64,000 nucleotides of DNA from Flavobacterium suncheonense GH29-5 = DSM 17707 (GCF_000430025.1 NZ_AUCZ01000009.1:95251-159250); one strand, 5' to 3'. Shown: positions 9,275-18,549, counted from the stretch's first letter. A program made the numbers and translations. The notes: generated by a model from the sequence alone, not told the origin.

Positions 9275-10636
9275 TTATCCAAACAACTGTTCCACTACGT
9301 CTTCAATCTTCGCGACCATTTTAATGTCAATCAGAGTATTTTTCAGGGCAATTTTGTTGTATTTGGACACGAAAATGGTCGAAAAGCCTAATTTTTCGGC
9401 TTCCTGTATGCGCTGTTCCACCCGGTTTACCGGACGGATTTCTCCTGAAAGGCCAACTTCACCCGCAAAACAAACATCTTTGCCTACCGGAATGTCTTCA
9501 TTTGAAGATAAAATCGCGGCTACTACCGCCAAATCAATAGCAGGATCGTCTACGGAAATGCCTCCGGTTACGTTCAGAAACACGTCTTTAGCCCCTAATC
9601 GGAAACCGGCTCTTTTTTCCAACACCGCTAAAATCATGTTGAGACGTTTGGCGTTGTAACCGGTAGTACTGCGTTGCGGCGTACCGTAAACCGCGGTGGA
9701 AACCAAAGCCTGAATTTCAATCATTAAAGGGCGCATACCTTCTAACGTGGTGGCGATGGCGGTACCGGACAGCTCTTCGTCTTTATGGGAAATCAGAATT
9801 TCGGACGGATTGGCCACTTCGCGCAAACCGGAGCCCTGCATTTCGTAAATTCCCAATTCGGCGGTGGAACCAAAGCGGTTTTTCAGCGAACGCAGGATGC
9901 GGTAAATGTGGTTGCGGTCGCCTTCAAACTGCAACACGGTGTCGACCATGTGCTCCAGGATTTTCGGCCCGGCGATGTTCCCGTCTTTGGTAATGTGGCC
10001 GATTAAAATCACCGGAACATTGGTTTCTTTGGCGAACTTGATCAGCTCTGCGGTACATTCCCGGATTTGCGAAATGCTTCCCGCCGACGATTCAATGTAA
10101 TCTGTATGCAAAGTCTGAATCGAATCGATAATCACGATTTCCGGCTGGATTTCTTCAATCTGACGGAAAATGTTCTGGGTTTTGGTTTCGGTTAAAATAT
10201 AACAATTGTCGGTGTCGGCTTCAATCCGTTCCGCCCGCATTTTGATTTGCTTCTGGCTTTCTTCCCCTGAAACATAAAGCGTTTTGTAAGGCAGTTTCAA
10301 AGAAATCTGCAGCAAAAGCGTACTTTTTCCGATGCCCGGTTCGCCGCCCAAAAGCGTTAAAGAGCCCGGCACCAATCCGCCGCCCAAAACCCGGTTGAGC
10401 TCCCCGTCGGTGGTGTCCATCCGGATTTCTTCGGCAGAATCGATTTCTTTTATTTTCAGAGGTTTCGCTGCTTTTTTTACCGGTGATGTTTCGGTTTTCC
10501 AGGCAACTTTTTCCTCTTTCTGGATGATTTCTTCAACAATAGTATTCCATTCTTTGCAGGCGGTGCATTGTCCCTGCCATTTGGCAAACTGGGTGCCGCA
10601 GCTCTGGCAAAAAAAGGAGGTTTTAATTTTGGCCAT
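9275..10636 (-). CDS. radA: DNA repair protein RadA
   Basis: 453 residues, the family's usual length. An N-terminal zinc finger (Cys10, Cys13, Cys24, Cys27) precedes a RecA-like ATPase with Walker A GGEPGIGKST (about 97-106) and Walker B EIVIIDSIQTL. The RadA-specific KNRFG motif (LKNRFGSTAELG) follows, and the C-terminal Lon-like domain contains GGISVDDPAIDLAVVAAI and GEVGLSGEIRPV. RadA drives branch migration of recombination intermediates. One base separates it from the esterase-like gene upstream. Confidence 0.97.
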   Translation of the reverse strand: MAKIKTSFFCQSCGTQFAKWQGQCTACKEWNTIVEEIIQKEEKVAWKTETSPVKKAAKPLKIKEIDSAEEIRMDTTDGELNRVLGGGLVPGSLTLLGGEPGIGKSTLLLQISLKLPYKTLYVSGEESQKQIKMRAERIEADTDNCYILTETKTQNIFRQIEEIQPEIVIIDSIQTLHTDYIESSAGSISQIRECTAELIKFAKETNVPVILIGHITKDGNIAGPKILEHMVDTVLQFEGDRNHIYRILRSLKNRFGSTAELGIYEMQGSGLREVANPSEILISHKDEELSGTAIATTLEGMRPLMIEIQALVSTAVYGTPQRSTTGYNAKRLNMILAVLEKRAGFRLGAKDVFLNVTGGISVDDPAIDLAVVAAILSSNEDIPVGKDVCFAGEVGLSGEIRPVNRVEQRIQEAEKLGFSTIFVSKYNKIALKNTLIDIKMVAKIEDVVEQLFG

Positions 10637-10637
10637 T

Positions 10638-11876
10638 TTATTGTTTTGGTTCTTCGGCTGGAGTTTCAGTCGGTGTTTCCACAGGTTCTTCCACTACTTC
10701 CTCCTGATTTTTGTTTTTCTTGTCTTTGCCTTTTTTCAGTTGACCTTTGATGGCATCGGCGCGTTCCAGCATCATGTCTTTGGTTAAGTCGCGGATTTCG
10801 GTAAGACCGAAGGCGGCCATAAAGGCTCTTTGGGCTTTGGCAGGTTCGCCGGTGTTGTCATAAAACATGGCTTTGTGATACTCGCTCAGCATGGTTTTCG
10901 GATAGTGTTTTTTAGCTAAATCCGATAAAGGCATGAAATCTTCGTAGTTTTTGTTTTTCATGATGGCGGCTTCAATCGCTTTGAAATCGCTCAGGCGGAT
11001 TTTCGGCATAAATCCTAATTTTTTCTCAATCGCCGTGTATTTGTCGACTAAATATTGGGTGTGGCCTTTGTCCATCTTGGCCAGTTTTTCCTGAAATTCG
11101 TTCATTGAAATCGGCTGGTATCCGTCGAAAATGGCGAAAATAGCGTTGTTGATGGCATTCGGCACCAAAGAATAATGCGAAGTGTTTTTAAAATCGTCGA
11201 AACCGGTTTTAACAAAGTCGGATTGTACGGTTTTCAGGTTTTCCTCCATGACTTTGATGCGTTCGCGGTCTTTTTTCAAATCCCCGTCGGCCGTGGCAAG
11301 ATAGAAGAAAATCGGTTTTTTCATGATTTTCAAACGCTCCGGGATACGGGTTTCCATTTCTTCCGCCAAATCCGGACTCAGACACAGATACGCATTGAAT
11401 ACCGGGTTATCTTTATACAGATAAGCGTTTAAGAATCCGGCCGTCATGTCGTGTCCTACAATCAGACGATAAGGCGCTACCCGGAAACTTTTTTCGATAT
11501 AAGGGATCAGTTCAATTCCTAAGAATTCGAAAAACTTGGCGCCTTCGCCGGTAGGTAATCCGTTTTCGTCAAACTGGGAGTCGTATTCGCGTTCGTTGGC
11601 TTTGTTCTGGTTGATCCCGACGAGAATCACTTCGGGCAAATCATCCCAATAAGCACCGTATTTCATGGTTCCCATAACAGGATCCAGCAGGTAATCGCTG
11701 TCTAAAACTACAAATAAAGGATATTTTTTGTCTTTGTTGGCTTCGTAATTGGGAGGCAATACGATGGTAACGTCGCGCGGACCGCCCAGTTTTTGGGATT
11801 CGAAAGGCTGATCGATGCGCTGTGCAAACACGGAACTTGCCATAAAGGCCAACAATAGCAATACTTTAGATTTCAT
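10638..11876 (-). CDS. exported esterase-fold (alpha/beta hydrolase) protein with substituted nucleophile
   Basis: 412 residues with a signal peptide (MKSKVLLLLAFMASSVFAQ). Residues 25-260 follow the Fes/IroE/EstD-type putative esterase fold: RDVTIVLPPNYE, KYPLFVVLDSDYLL, VILVGINQN. At the nucleophile elbow, where G-x-S-x-G is expected, the sequence is VGHDMTAGF, so Asp143 (codon GAC, 11448-11450) replaces Ser. A possible acid/His pair (TADGD, NTSHYSLVPNA) remains. The C-terminal third is helical and ends in a Lys/Glu/Pro/Thr-rich tail. It is probably periplasmic. It may be a non-catalytic or mechanistically altered hydrolase. Confidence 0.75.
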   Translation of the reverse strand: MKSKVLLLLAFMASSVFAQRIDQPFESQKLGGPRDVTIVLPPNYEANKDKKYPLFVVLDSDYLLDPVMGTMKYGAYWDDLPEVILVGINQNKANEREYDSQFDENGLPTGEGAKFFEFLGIELIPYIEKSFRVAPYRLIVGHDMTAGFLNAYLYKDNPVFNAYLCLSPDLAEEMETRIPERLKIMKKPIFFYLATADGDLKKDRERIKVMEENLKTVQSDFVKTGFDDFKNTSHYSLVPNAINNAIFAIFDGYQPISMNEFQEKLAKMDKGHTQYLVDKYTAIEKKLGFMPKIRLSDFKAIEAAIMKNKNYEDFMPLSDLAKKHYPKTMLSEYHKAMFYDNTGEPAKAQRAFMAAFGLTEIRDLTKDMMLERADAIKGQLKKGKDKKNKNQEEVVEEPVETPTETPAEEPKQ

Positions 11877-11922
11877 AATTTACGTCGTTAAGCTGTTGAA
11901 AATAGAACAGCAATATAGCAAA

Positions 11923-12885
11923 TTATTTTTTCCGTTGTAATATTGGCAAAAGTAAAAAGGAAAGCCCGCCTAAAAGCACCACCAAAGCGGTTTGTGAGGT
12001 CCATAAAATCCATCCGAAAGCGGTTCCTGCGGTTTCCGGGATGTTGTAAAGCACCAGAATCTGGGCAATCATCAGCGGAAAAGCGCCAAAGCCGCCATTG
12101 GTAAACGTAACCGCCAAACTTCCCACGACAAAAGCCGTTACGATGGTTCCGAATCCGATACTGCTGGTTTCCGGTAGGGCAAAAATCGCGGAGTAAAACG
12201 TCAGAACATACGAAATCCAGATGACCGCTGTATAGCTTAAAAACGGAACGCGGTTGGGCATTTTGAAGGTGCTGAACAAACCTTCCGCCAAACCGGCAAT
12301 TTTCTCTTTGATAAACAGAACCGGTTTCCAACTGGAGTAGATGAAGAGTAAAACGGCGGTTACAAACCCGAAACCTCCGACAATACTTAAATACATCAGT
12401 TTCTGCACCGGTATTTTTTCGGAAATGAAGGCATACAACTGATCAAACTGTAACAACAAGGCCGTCAGTATGAAGGTGATGAGAATAAAAAGGTCGATAA
12501 CCCTCTCGGCAATAATGGTGCCGAAAGCCTTGTCGAACGGTATGTCGTTGTATTTTTTAAGTACCAGGGCACGGGAAACTTCTCCGGAACGCGGGACGGT
12601 GTAATTCATCAGGTAGCCGATGTTAACGGCGGAAAAGTTGGTTTTAAAATCGGAAAGATAGCCCATGTGTTCCAGGCTGTACCGCCAACGATAGCCACGG
12701 GCCGCTAAACTGATAACCGAAAAAACGGAGGAAATGACAATGTAGCCGTATTCCGCATTGCGAAAATAGCCTTTCATTTCTTCGAGCTGTTCCGGCGTAA
12801 AACGGCTGTAGGTGTAAAAAACCAAAAAGACCCCCAAAAGAAGTGGGAGTCCTATGCTCAGTATTTTTTTTAGTTTTTCGTTCAA
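11923..12885 (-). CDS. flippase-like integral membrane protein (YbhN/UPF0104, LPG-synthase TM-region family)
   Basis: About 320 residues with eight or so hydrophobic segments, matching the family related to the transmembrane half of MprF/AglD. The motif NIGYLMNYTVPRSGEVSRALVLKK near residues 95-120 is typical, as is the C-terminal GGFGAFPLMIAQ. The soluble aminoacyl-transferase domain of MprF is absent. Start choice: the frame is open back to an ATG at 12975 inside panD, but a TTG at 12885 lies one base after the panD stop and places the first membrane helix correctly (LNEKLKKILSIGLPLLLG). It is probably translationally coupled to panD. The lipid substrate is unknown. Confidence 0.8.
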   Translation of the reverse strand: MNEKLKKILSIGLPLLLGVFLVFYTYSRFTPEQLEEMKGYFRNAEYGYIVISSVFSVISLAARGYRWRYSLEHMGYLSDFKTNFSAVNIGYLMNYTVPRSGEVSRALVLKKYNDIPFDKAFGTIIAERVIDLFILITFILTALLLQFDQLYAFISEKIPVQKLMYLSIVGGFGFVTAVLLFIYSSWKPVLFIKEKIAGLAEGLFSTFKMPNRVPFLSYTAVIWISYVLTFYSAIFALPETSSIGFGTIVTAFVVGSLAVTFTNGGFGAFPLMIAQILVLYNIPETAGTAFGWILWTSQTALVVLLGGLSFLLLPILQRKK

Positions 12886-12886
12886 A

Positions 12887-13237
12887 CTAGGTAAGTGAAT
12901 TGTCTTCTTCGTTCGGAAACACGATTGAAGGTTTGAAGGTTTTCGCTTCTTCGCAGGTAAGTGTTCCGTAAGCAATAATGATGATGATGTCGCCTTTGTG
13001 CACTTTTCGTGCTGCCGGTCCGTTCAAAGTGATTTCACCGCTGTTTCGGGGTCCTTTGATGGCATACGTTTCCAGACGTTCTCCGTTGTTCAGGTTTACG
13101 ATGGATACTTTTTCGCCTTCATAAATGTTGGAAGCTTCCATTAAAGTTTCGTCAATGGTGATACTTCCGATGTAGTTTAAATCGGCTCCAGTCACCTTTA
13201 CGCGGTGAATCTTGGATTTAACAACTTGAATTAACAT
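12887..13237 (-). CDS. panD: aspartate 1-decarboxylase
   Basis: 116 residues, full length. It makes beta-alanine for pantothenate synthesis. The self-cleavage site that yields the pyruvoyl cofactor is NYIGSITID (Gly24-Ser25). Other family hallmarks are [32 protein letters not shown] and [13 protein letters not shown]. It sits 14 bases downstream of panC, so the two dedicated pantothenate enzymes are adjacent, and one base before the TTG start of the flippase-like gene. Confidence 0.97.
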   Translation of the reverse strand: MLIQVVKSKIHRVKVTGADLNYIGSITIDETLMEASNIYEGEKVSIVNLNNGERLETYAIKGPRNSGEITLNGPAARKVHKGDIIIIIAYGTLTCEEAKTFKPSIVFPNEEDNSLT

Positions 13238-13251
13238 GTTGCAAAGTTATA

Positions 13252-14100
13252 TCAATTTAATGAAATATTGTCAATTAATCGTACGTTGTTTATGAAAACC
13301 GCAACAAAACCGCGGTATTTCTTTGTTTTGCTTTTTCTTATGCACGGCAGCAAGGTGGCTTCATCGGCAATTTCAAAGTATTCCAGCTGAAAATTCGGGT
13401 GTTTCTGAAACTCTCGGGTAACAAATTCGGTTACCTCTTTTGCGGATTGCTTTTCAAATTTTTTTCTCGCATTTTTCAGAATCCGGTAGATTAAGGCAGC
13501 TTCTTTCCGGGCTTCGGCAGAAAGACGTTCGTTGCGGGAACTCATCGCCAGGCCGTTAGGTTCGCGGTGAATCGGGCAGCCGTGAATGGTTACGGGCAGT
13601 TGGTGTTTTTCCACCATCTTTTTTACAATCTGCAGTTGCTGAAAATCTTTTTCACCGAAATACGCATTGGCGGGCTGAACAATTTCAAACAGTTTTTTAA
13701 CAATGGTACCCACGCCGTCGAAATGACCGGGACGGTGCGCGCCTTCCATCTGCAACTCCAGGCCGTCGTAATCAAATGCAGCCGATACGGTATTGCCTTC
13801 GTAGATGTCCTCAACCGAAGGGGCATAAATCAAAATGTCTTTGGAGAGGTTGTTTATTTTTTCGACATCACGGTCTAAGGTTCTCGGATATTTCTCTAAA
13901 TCCTCGGCATTGTTAAACTGTGTGGGGTTTACAAATATGCTCACAACGGTAATGCCGTTGTTTTTTAAGGACTCCTTCAGTAAGGAAAGGTGTCCTTCGT
14001 GCAAAGCACCCATGGTAGGGACAAAGCCGATTTTGGTTTTGGGATTTTTAAGACGGTCCAGGCGTGCCGTTAAATCGGACTTTTTGGTGAAGACGGACAT
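13252..14100 (-). CDS. panC: pantothenate synthetase (pantoate-beta-alanine ligase)
   Basis: 282 residues. It ligates pantoate with beta-alanine using ATP in the cytoplasm. The HIGH-type nucleotide-binding signature is FVPTMGALHEGHLSLL. Other family segments are VSIFVNPTQFNNAEDLEKYP, GAHRPGHFDGVGTIVKKLF, YFGEKDFQQL and REPNGLAMSSRN (KMSKS-like). It is the first gene of the minus-strand run; a TAAGTTTG -7 element (14124-14131) lies just upstream, divergent from the glycogen-synthase-like gene. panB is not in the window. Confidence 0.97.
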   Translation of the reverse strand: MSVFTKKSDLTARLDRLKNPKTKIGFVPTMGALHEGHLSLLKESLKNNGITVVSIFVNPTQFNNAEDLEKYPRTLDRDVEKINNLSKDILIYAPSVEDIYEGNTVSAAFDYDGLELQMEGAHRPGHFDGVGTIVKKLFEIVQPANAYFGEKDFQQLQIVKKMVEKHQLPVTIHGCPIHREPNGLAMSSRNERLSAEARKEAALIYRILKNARKKFEKQSAKEVTEFVTREFQKHPNFQLEYFEIADEATLLPCIRKSKTKKYRGFVAVFINNVRLIDNISLN

Positions 14101-14123
14101 TTGCTTCTGATTTAAATTCTATG

Positions 14124-14131
14124 CAAACTTA
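14124..14131 (-). promoter_or_regulatory. candidate -7 element for panC operon
   Basis: The minus strand reads TAAGTTTG, matching TAnnTTTG, 23 bases before the panC ATG. A TTG lies only 13 bases upstream, shorter than the usual 17-23, so the -33 element is uncertain. Confidence 0.45.
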
Positions 14132-14136
14132 CTATT

Positions 14137-14170
14137 TTGTTAAACAACTGCATAAATTTTTGTAATTTTG
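14137..14170 (+). promoter_or_regulatory. Bacteroidota-type promoter for the 14208-18543 operon
   Basis: TTG at 14137-14139 and TAATTTTG at 14163-14170, spaced by 23 bases, match TTG-N17-23-TAnnTTTG. Transcription would start near 14175-14177. This rules against the in-frame ATG at 14172 as start codon and supports ATG 14208 for the downstream gene. Confidence 0.7.
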
Positions 14171-14207
14171 CATGTTTTTTATACCTATTACTAAAATAAA
14201 AATACAA

Positions 14208-15014
14208 ATGGAAGATAAGAGGATATTGTATGTATCATCTGAAGTAGTGCCTTACTTAGCTGAAAATGAAGTTTCTTTAATGTCGTATGACGTGCCGAAA
14301 ATGATTAACGATCAGGGCGGGCAAATACGAATTTTTATGCCGCGATATGGAAATATCAATGAGCGCAGGCATCAGCTGCATGAGGTTATCCGTTTGTCGG
14401 GGATGAATTTGGTGGTGAACGATATGGATATGCCCCTGATTATTAAGGTTGCGTCGATTCCGAAAGAACGCATTCAGGTTTATTTTATCGATAACGACGA
14501 ATATTTCAAACGCAAAGCCACCTTTACCGATGAGGAAGGTGTTTTGTATCCGGATAATGACGAAAGAGCCATTTTCTTTGCCAAAGGCGTGGTGGAAACC
14601 GTAAAAAAACTGAACTGGGTGCCGGATATTATCCACGTGCATGGTTGGCTGGCCGCTATGTTGCCGGTGTACATGAAGCATTTTTACAAGAATGAGGCGC
14701 TTTTTTCCGATACCAAAATTGTTACGTCGGTTTACGGACAGTCTTTTGACGGAACACTCGATCAGACCATGATGAACAAAGTGATGTTCGACAATGTGCC
14801 GGAAGAATCGGTAAAAGATTTGGCGGTTCCGAATTTTGAGAACATCATGAAGACTTCCATACTGCATTCGGATGCGGTGATTGTGGCTTCGGAAGACGTG
14901 TCGTCAAGTTTAACAAAATTTATAGAAACATCAGGCAAACCTTTTTTACCTTTCGTGCCAAAAGATAAATTTGCGGAAGCGTATACGGCTTTCTATAAAA
15001 ATCAAGTTTTATAA
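14208..15014 (+). CDS. glycogen/starch synthase N-terminal-domain protein (GT5-like, lone N-domain)
   Basis: 268 residues from ATG 14208. The start RILYVSSEVVPYLAENE, IRIFMPRYGNI and DIIHVHGWLAAMLPVYMK match the N-terminal Rossmann half of GlgA. The C-terminal nucleotide-sugar-binding half is missing, since the protein ends at about 270 residues against 470-500 for GlgA. The ADP-glucose-binding KTGGL motif near residue 15 is also absent. It is therefore unlikely to be a working glycogen synthase. The frame is intact and ends 13 bases before the DUF4270 gene, so it is not obviously a decaying gene. Its role is unknown; a regulatory or binding function in surface-glycan metabolism is possible. 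Confidence 0.75.
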   Translation: MEDKRILYVSSEVVPYLAENEVSLMSYDVPKMINDQGGQIRIFMPRYGNINERRHQLHEVIRLSGMNLVVNDMDMPLIIKVASIPKERIQVYFIDNDEYFKRKATFTDEEGVLYPDNDERAIFFAKGVVETVKKLNWVPDIIHVHGWLAAMLPVYMKHFYKNEALFSDTKIVTSVYGQSFDGTLDQTMMNKVMFDNVPEESVKDLAVPNFENIMKTSILHSDAVIVASEDVSSSLTKFIETSGKPFLPFVPKDKFAEAYTAFYKNQVL

Positions 15015-15027
15015 TTAAAATTAAACG

Positions 15028-16692
15028 ATGAATAAACAATCATTGCTAACAAAGGGATTGCTGTTTGCAGTAATGACCTTTTCTTTGGTTTCCTGTGATA
15101 AGGATTTTAATACGATAGGGTCGGACATTGTAGGGGAAAATTATTTCGATTTTGATAAAACGGAGTATGAGGTTGTGGCAGAGAATGTGATGACCGGTGC
15201 GGTTCAGTCCAATAATTTGGAATTAAATTCTTTAGGGGTTTATACAAATGGCGTATTTGGTAAGACTGCGTCGCATTTTGTAACCCAGGTTGAGCTTCCT
15301 TCAACAGGTAAAAATTTTGGTATTAATCAGGAAATTGATTCGGTTTGGTTGTATGTTCCCATTTTTAGTGAAGAGACCGGTACAGATAGTGAAGGAGTAA
15401 AAACATACAAGAGGAAATCAGTTTACGGAGATGATCAGAAATTCAAACTCAGAATATATGAGAATGGATATTATCTGGGAGATTACGATCAAAATGATCC
15501 GCAAGGTGTAGCGAGGCATTATTCCGATGAGAAAGCAAAAGTTGAAAACAATAAGCGCGGTCATGACGGTTCAGGAGGTTCGATAGTAAATGGGATGTAT
15601 CTTAATGATAGTGACAACCAAAGTGAAAACCTTCAGTTTTGGTTTGATCCTAAGGAGCATGTTATTTACAAAACGGACGGAATGGGACAATATGTGAATT
15701 CATCAGGTGTTGTTCTGGATGATCAAACAGATATATCAGCCCGTGTAGTGGTTGAACGTTTTACTCCGGGTATTTGGGTAAACCTTAACAAAGAATTTTT
15801 TAAGAAAAGAATACTTCAGGCGCCTGCTGATAAATTGCTGAATAACAATGCTTTTAAAGAATATTTCAGAGGGTTGTATTTTCAGGTTGAGGAAATTGAA
15901 CCGGGGCAGGGAGCAAAAGCAATTCTTGATTTTTCCAAGGGGTTTGTTAGAATAGAATATTCGGCTGAGTATGACCTAGACAATAATCCTGAAACAGACC
16001 CTGTAAGACAGGATAAAACGTTCAGAATGAATTTAAAAGGGAATACGATTAATTTTTTTGACACAGATTATACTTTACCGGTATCAAGCGATCGTTTGTA
16101 CTTGAATGGAGGAAGTGGTTCCGTGGCCTATATCGATGTTTTTGGAGCAGATGGTCCTGATGAAGGTACAAAGCCGGACAATCTCGAAGACATTATTGCG
16201 AAAAAATGGTTGATAAATGAAGCCAATCTTACATTTTATATAGATAATTCCGCTACAATGATGGGAATGTCAACCTATGAACCGGACAGGATTTACCTGT
16301 ATGATGCAAAGAACAAAAAGCCGATTGCGGATTACTATGCCGATGCTTCGGTTAACAGTTCAAATCCTAAATTAAACAAGAAAGGGTACGGCGGGATTAT
16401 TGAAAAAGATGCAGACGAAAGAGGAATTAAATACAAGATTCGGATTACGGAATATCTAAAGAGCTGTATTAAAAATGCCGATTCCACCAATTACAGATTA
16501 GGTTTGGTTGTAACCGAAAACATCAATACAATATCGAATGCTTATTTGCGACCTTTGCCAGGACAACTGCCGCAATCAATTGTGCCGGTTTCGTCTGTAA
16601 TTAACCCATTGGGTACGATTTTACACGGTCCGACCAGTACCGATATAGAAAAAAGACTTAAATTAGAGATTTATTATACAAAACCCGACTAG
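15028..16692 (+). CDS. DUF4270-type surface or periplasmic lipoprotein
   Basis: 554 residues with a lipoprotein signal (LLFAVMTFSLVSCDKDF; lipobox LVSC, Cys at about residue 23). The opening after the Cys, FNTIGSDIVGENYFDF, followed by alternating strands (EIDSVWLYVPIF; LTFYIDNSATM; EPDRIYLYDAKNKKPIADY) fits the DUF4270 family of Bacteroidota. Coding sequence is visibly more AT-rich than glmS downstream. It lies between the glycogen-synthase-like gene and glmS with gaps of 13 and 3 bases, so all three should be on one transcript. The molecular function of DUF4270 is not known to me. Confidence 0.8.
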   Translation: MNKQSLLTKGLLFAVMTFSLVSCDKDFNTIGSDIVGENYFDFDKTEYEVVAENVMTGAVQSNNLELNSLGVYTNGVFGKTASHFVTQVELPSTGKNFGINQEIDSVWLYVPIFSEETGTDSEGVKTYKRKSVYGDDQKFKLRIYENGYYLGDYDQNDPQGVARHYSDEKAKVENNKRGHDGSGGSIVNGMYLNDSDNQSENLQFWFDPKEHVIYKTDGMGQYVNSSGVVLDDQTDISARVVVERFTPGIWVNLNKEFFKKRILQAPADKLLNNNAFKEYFRGLYFQVEEIEPGQGAKAILDFSKGFVRIEYSAEYDLDNNPETDPVRQDKTFRMNLKGNTINFFDTDYTLPVSSDRLYLNGGSGSVAYIDVFGADGPDEGTKPDNLEDIIAKKWLINEANLTFYIDNSATMMGMSTYEPDRIYLYDAKNKKPIADYYADASVNSSNPKLNKKGYGGIIEKDADERGIKYKIRITEYLKSCIKNADSTNYRLGLVVTENINTISNAYLRPLPGQLPQSIVPVSSVINPLGTILHGPTSTDIEKRLKLEIYYTKPD

Positions 16693-16695
16693 AGC

Positions 16696-18543
16696 ATGTG
16701 TGGAATTGTTGGATATATAGGTCACAGAGAAGCCTATCCTGTGATCATCAAAGGATTGAAAAGATTGGAATACCGCGGGTACGACAGTGCCGGTGTGGTA
16801 TTGTATGAAGGAGGAGATTTTAAACTTTCCAAAACCAAAGGCAAAGTTTCCGATTTGGAAGCAAAAGCCGAAAAAGAAATCAGTCTTACCGGTAAAATGG
16901 GTATGGGTCATACGCGTTGGGCGACGCACGGTGTGCCGAACGATGTGAATTCCCATCCGCATTTTTCCAATTCCGGCGAATTGGTAATCATCCACAACGG
17001 GATTATCGAAAACTACGAGCCGTTAAAAAAAGAACTAATCAACCGCGGCTATACTTTTAAATCCGACACCGATACCGAAGTATTGGTCAACCTGATTGAG
17101 GATGTACAGAAAAAAGACAATCTTAAATTAGGGAAAGCCGTGCAGGTAGCGCTAAACCAAGTGGTTGGAGCCTATGCGATTGCGGTGATGGATAAAAAGA
17201 AGCCCAATGAAATGGTCGTGGCCCGTTTGGGAAGTCCGCTGGCTATAGGAATTGGAGAAGATGAGTTTTTTGTGGCTTCAGACGCTTCGCCGTTTATTGA
17301 ATATACAAACAATGCGATTTATCTGGAAGACGAAGAAATGGCCATTGTGCGTTTGGACAAGCCGATGAAAGTACGTCGTATCAAAGATGATACTTTGGTA
17401 AATCCGTACATTCAGCAGTTGCAGATGAATCTGGAACAGATTGAAAAAGGCGGATACGACCACTTCATGCTGAAAGAAATCTACGAACAGCCGAGTGTGA
17501 TTAAAGATACGTACCGCGGACGTTTGCTGGCCAACAAAGGCATTATTCAGATGGCCGGCGTTGAAGACAATCTGGAAAAATTCCTGAATGCCGACCGTAT
17601 TTTAATCGTAGCCTGCGGAACATCCTGGCATGCCGGTTTGGTAGCGGAATACATTTTCGAAGAATTTGCCAGAATTCCGGTAGAAGTGGAATACGCTTCC
17701 GAGTTCCGTTACCGCAACCCGATCATCAATGAGAACGATGTGGTAATTGCGATTTCACAATCCGGAGAAACGGCGGATACCCTGGCAGCCATTAAGTTAG
17801 CCAAAGAAAAAGGGGCGTTCGTTTTCGGCGTGTGTAACGTAGTTGGTTCCTCTATTTCCCGCGAAACCCATGCCGGAGCGTATACGCATGCCGGTCCGGA
17901 AATCGGAGTGGCGTCCACCAAAGCGTTCACGACTCAGATTACGATATTAACCCTGATTTCCCTTCGTTTGGCTAAAGCGAAAGGAACCATGAACAATTCG
18001 GATTACCAGCGTTATCTGTTGGAGCTGGAACTGATTCCTGAAAAAGTCGAGGAAGCCCTGCAAACCAATGAAGTAGCTAAAAACATTGCCACTATTTATA
18101 AAGACGCGCCAAATTGTTTGTATTTAGGACGCGGTTACAATTTCCCGGTAGCTTTGGAAGGCGCACTGAAATTAAAGGAGATCTCCTATATCCATGCCGA
18201 AGGCTATCCGGCTGCCGAAATGAAACACGGGCCAATCGCCTTAATCGACGAGCACATGCCGGTGGTGGTCATTGCGCCGAAACAGAACCATTACGACAAA
18301 GTAGTGAGCAATATTCAGGAAATTAAAGCCCGAAGCGGAAAAATTATTGCGGTAGTAACCAAAGGCGATGTACAGGTAAAAGAATTAGCTGATCACATCA
18401 TTGAAATTCCAGATACGGCCGAAGCCTTAACCCCTTTATTGGCGACCATTCCGTTGCAATTGCTGTCGTATCACATTGCGGTGATGCGCGGCTGTAATGT
18501 CGATCAGCCGAGAAACCTGGCGAAATCGGTTACGGTTGAATAA
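16696..18543 (+). CDS. glmS: glutamine-fructose-6-phosphate aminotransferase (isomerizing)
   Basis: 615 residues, full length. It makes glucosamine-6-phosphate, the entry to UDP-GlcNAc for peptidoglycan and lipid A. The N-terminal glutaminase domain starts MCGIVGYIG with Cys2 as nucleophile after Met removal, and contains HTRWATHG and HNGIIENY. Two SIS sugar-isomerase domains follow (ILIVACGTSWHAG; ISQSGETADTLAA; CLYLGRGYNFPVALEGALK), with the C-terminal NLAKSVTVE typical of the family. It lies three bases after the DUF4270 gene and is followed by a strong terminator. No glmS ribozyme is expected, since it is inside an operon. Confidence 0.98.
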   Translation: MCGIVGYIGHREAYPVIIKGLKRLEYRGYDSAGVVLYEGGDFKLSKTKGKVSDLEAKAEKEISLTGKMGMGHTRWATHGVPNDVNSHPHFSNSGELVIIHNGIIENYEPLKKELINRGYTFKSDTDTEVLVNLIEDVQKKDNLKLGKAVQVALNQVVGAYAIAVMDKKKPNEMVVARLGSPLAIGIGEDEFFVASDASPFIEYTNNAIYLEDEEMAIVRLDKPMKVRRIKDDTLVNPYIQQLQMNLEQIEKGGYDHFMLKEIYEQPSVIKDTYRGRLLANKGIIQMAGVEDNLEKFLNADRILIVACGTSWHAGLVAEYIFEEFARIPVEVEYASEFRYRNPIINENDVVIAISQSGETADTLAAIKLAKEKGAFVFGVCNVVGSSISRETHAGAYTHAGPEIGVASTKAFTTQITILTLISLRLAKAKGTMNNSDYQRYLLELELIPEKVEEALQTNEVAKNIATIYKDAPNCLYLGRGYNFPVALEGALKLKEISYIHAEGYPAAEMKHGPIALIDEHMPVVVIAPKQNHYDKVVSNIQEIKARSGKIIAVVTKGDVQVKELADHIIEIPDTAEALTPLLATIPLQLLSYHIAVMRGCNVDQPRNLAKSVTVE

Positions 18544-18549
18544 AAATAT

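Noticed and set aside
11888..12331. 147-codon minus-strand open frame in another frame
   Set aside because: Overlaps the flippase-like membrane protein out of frame; no recognisable signal or motif.
14172..14207. Upstream ATG for the glycogen-synthase-like protein
   Set aside because: It lies one base after the promoter -7 box and before the predicted transcription start.
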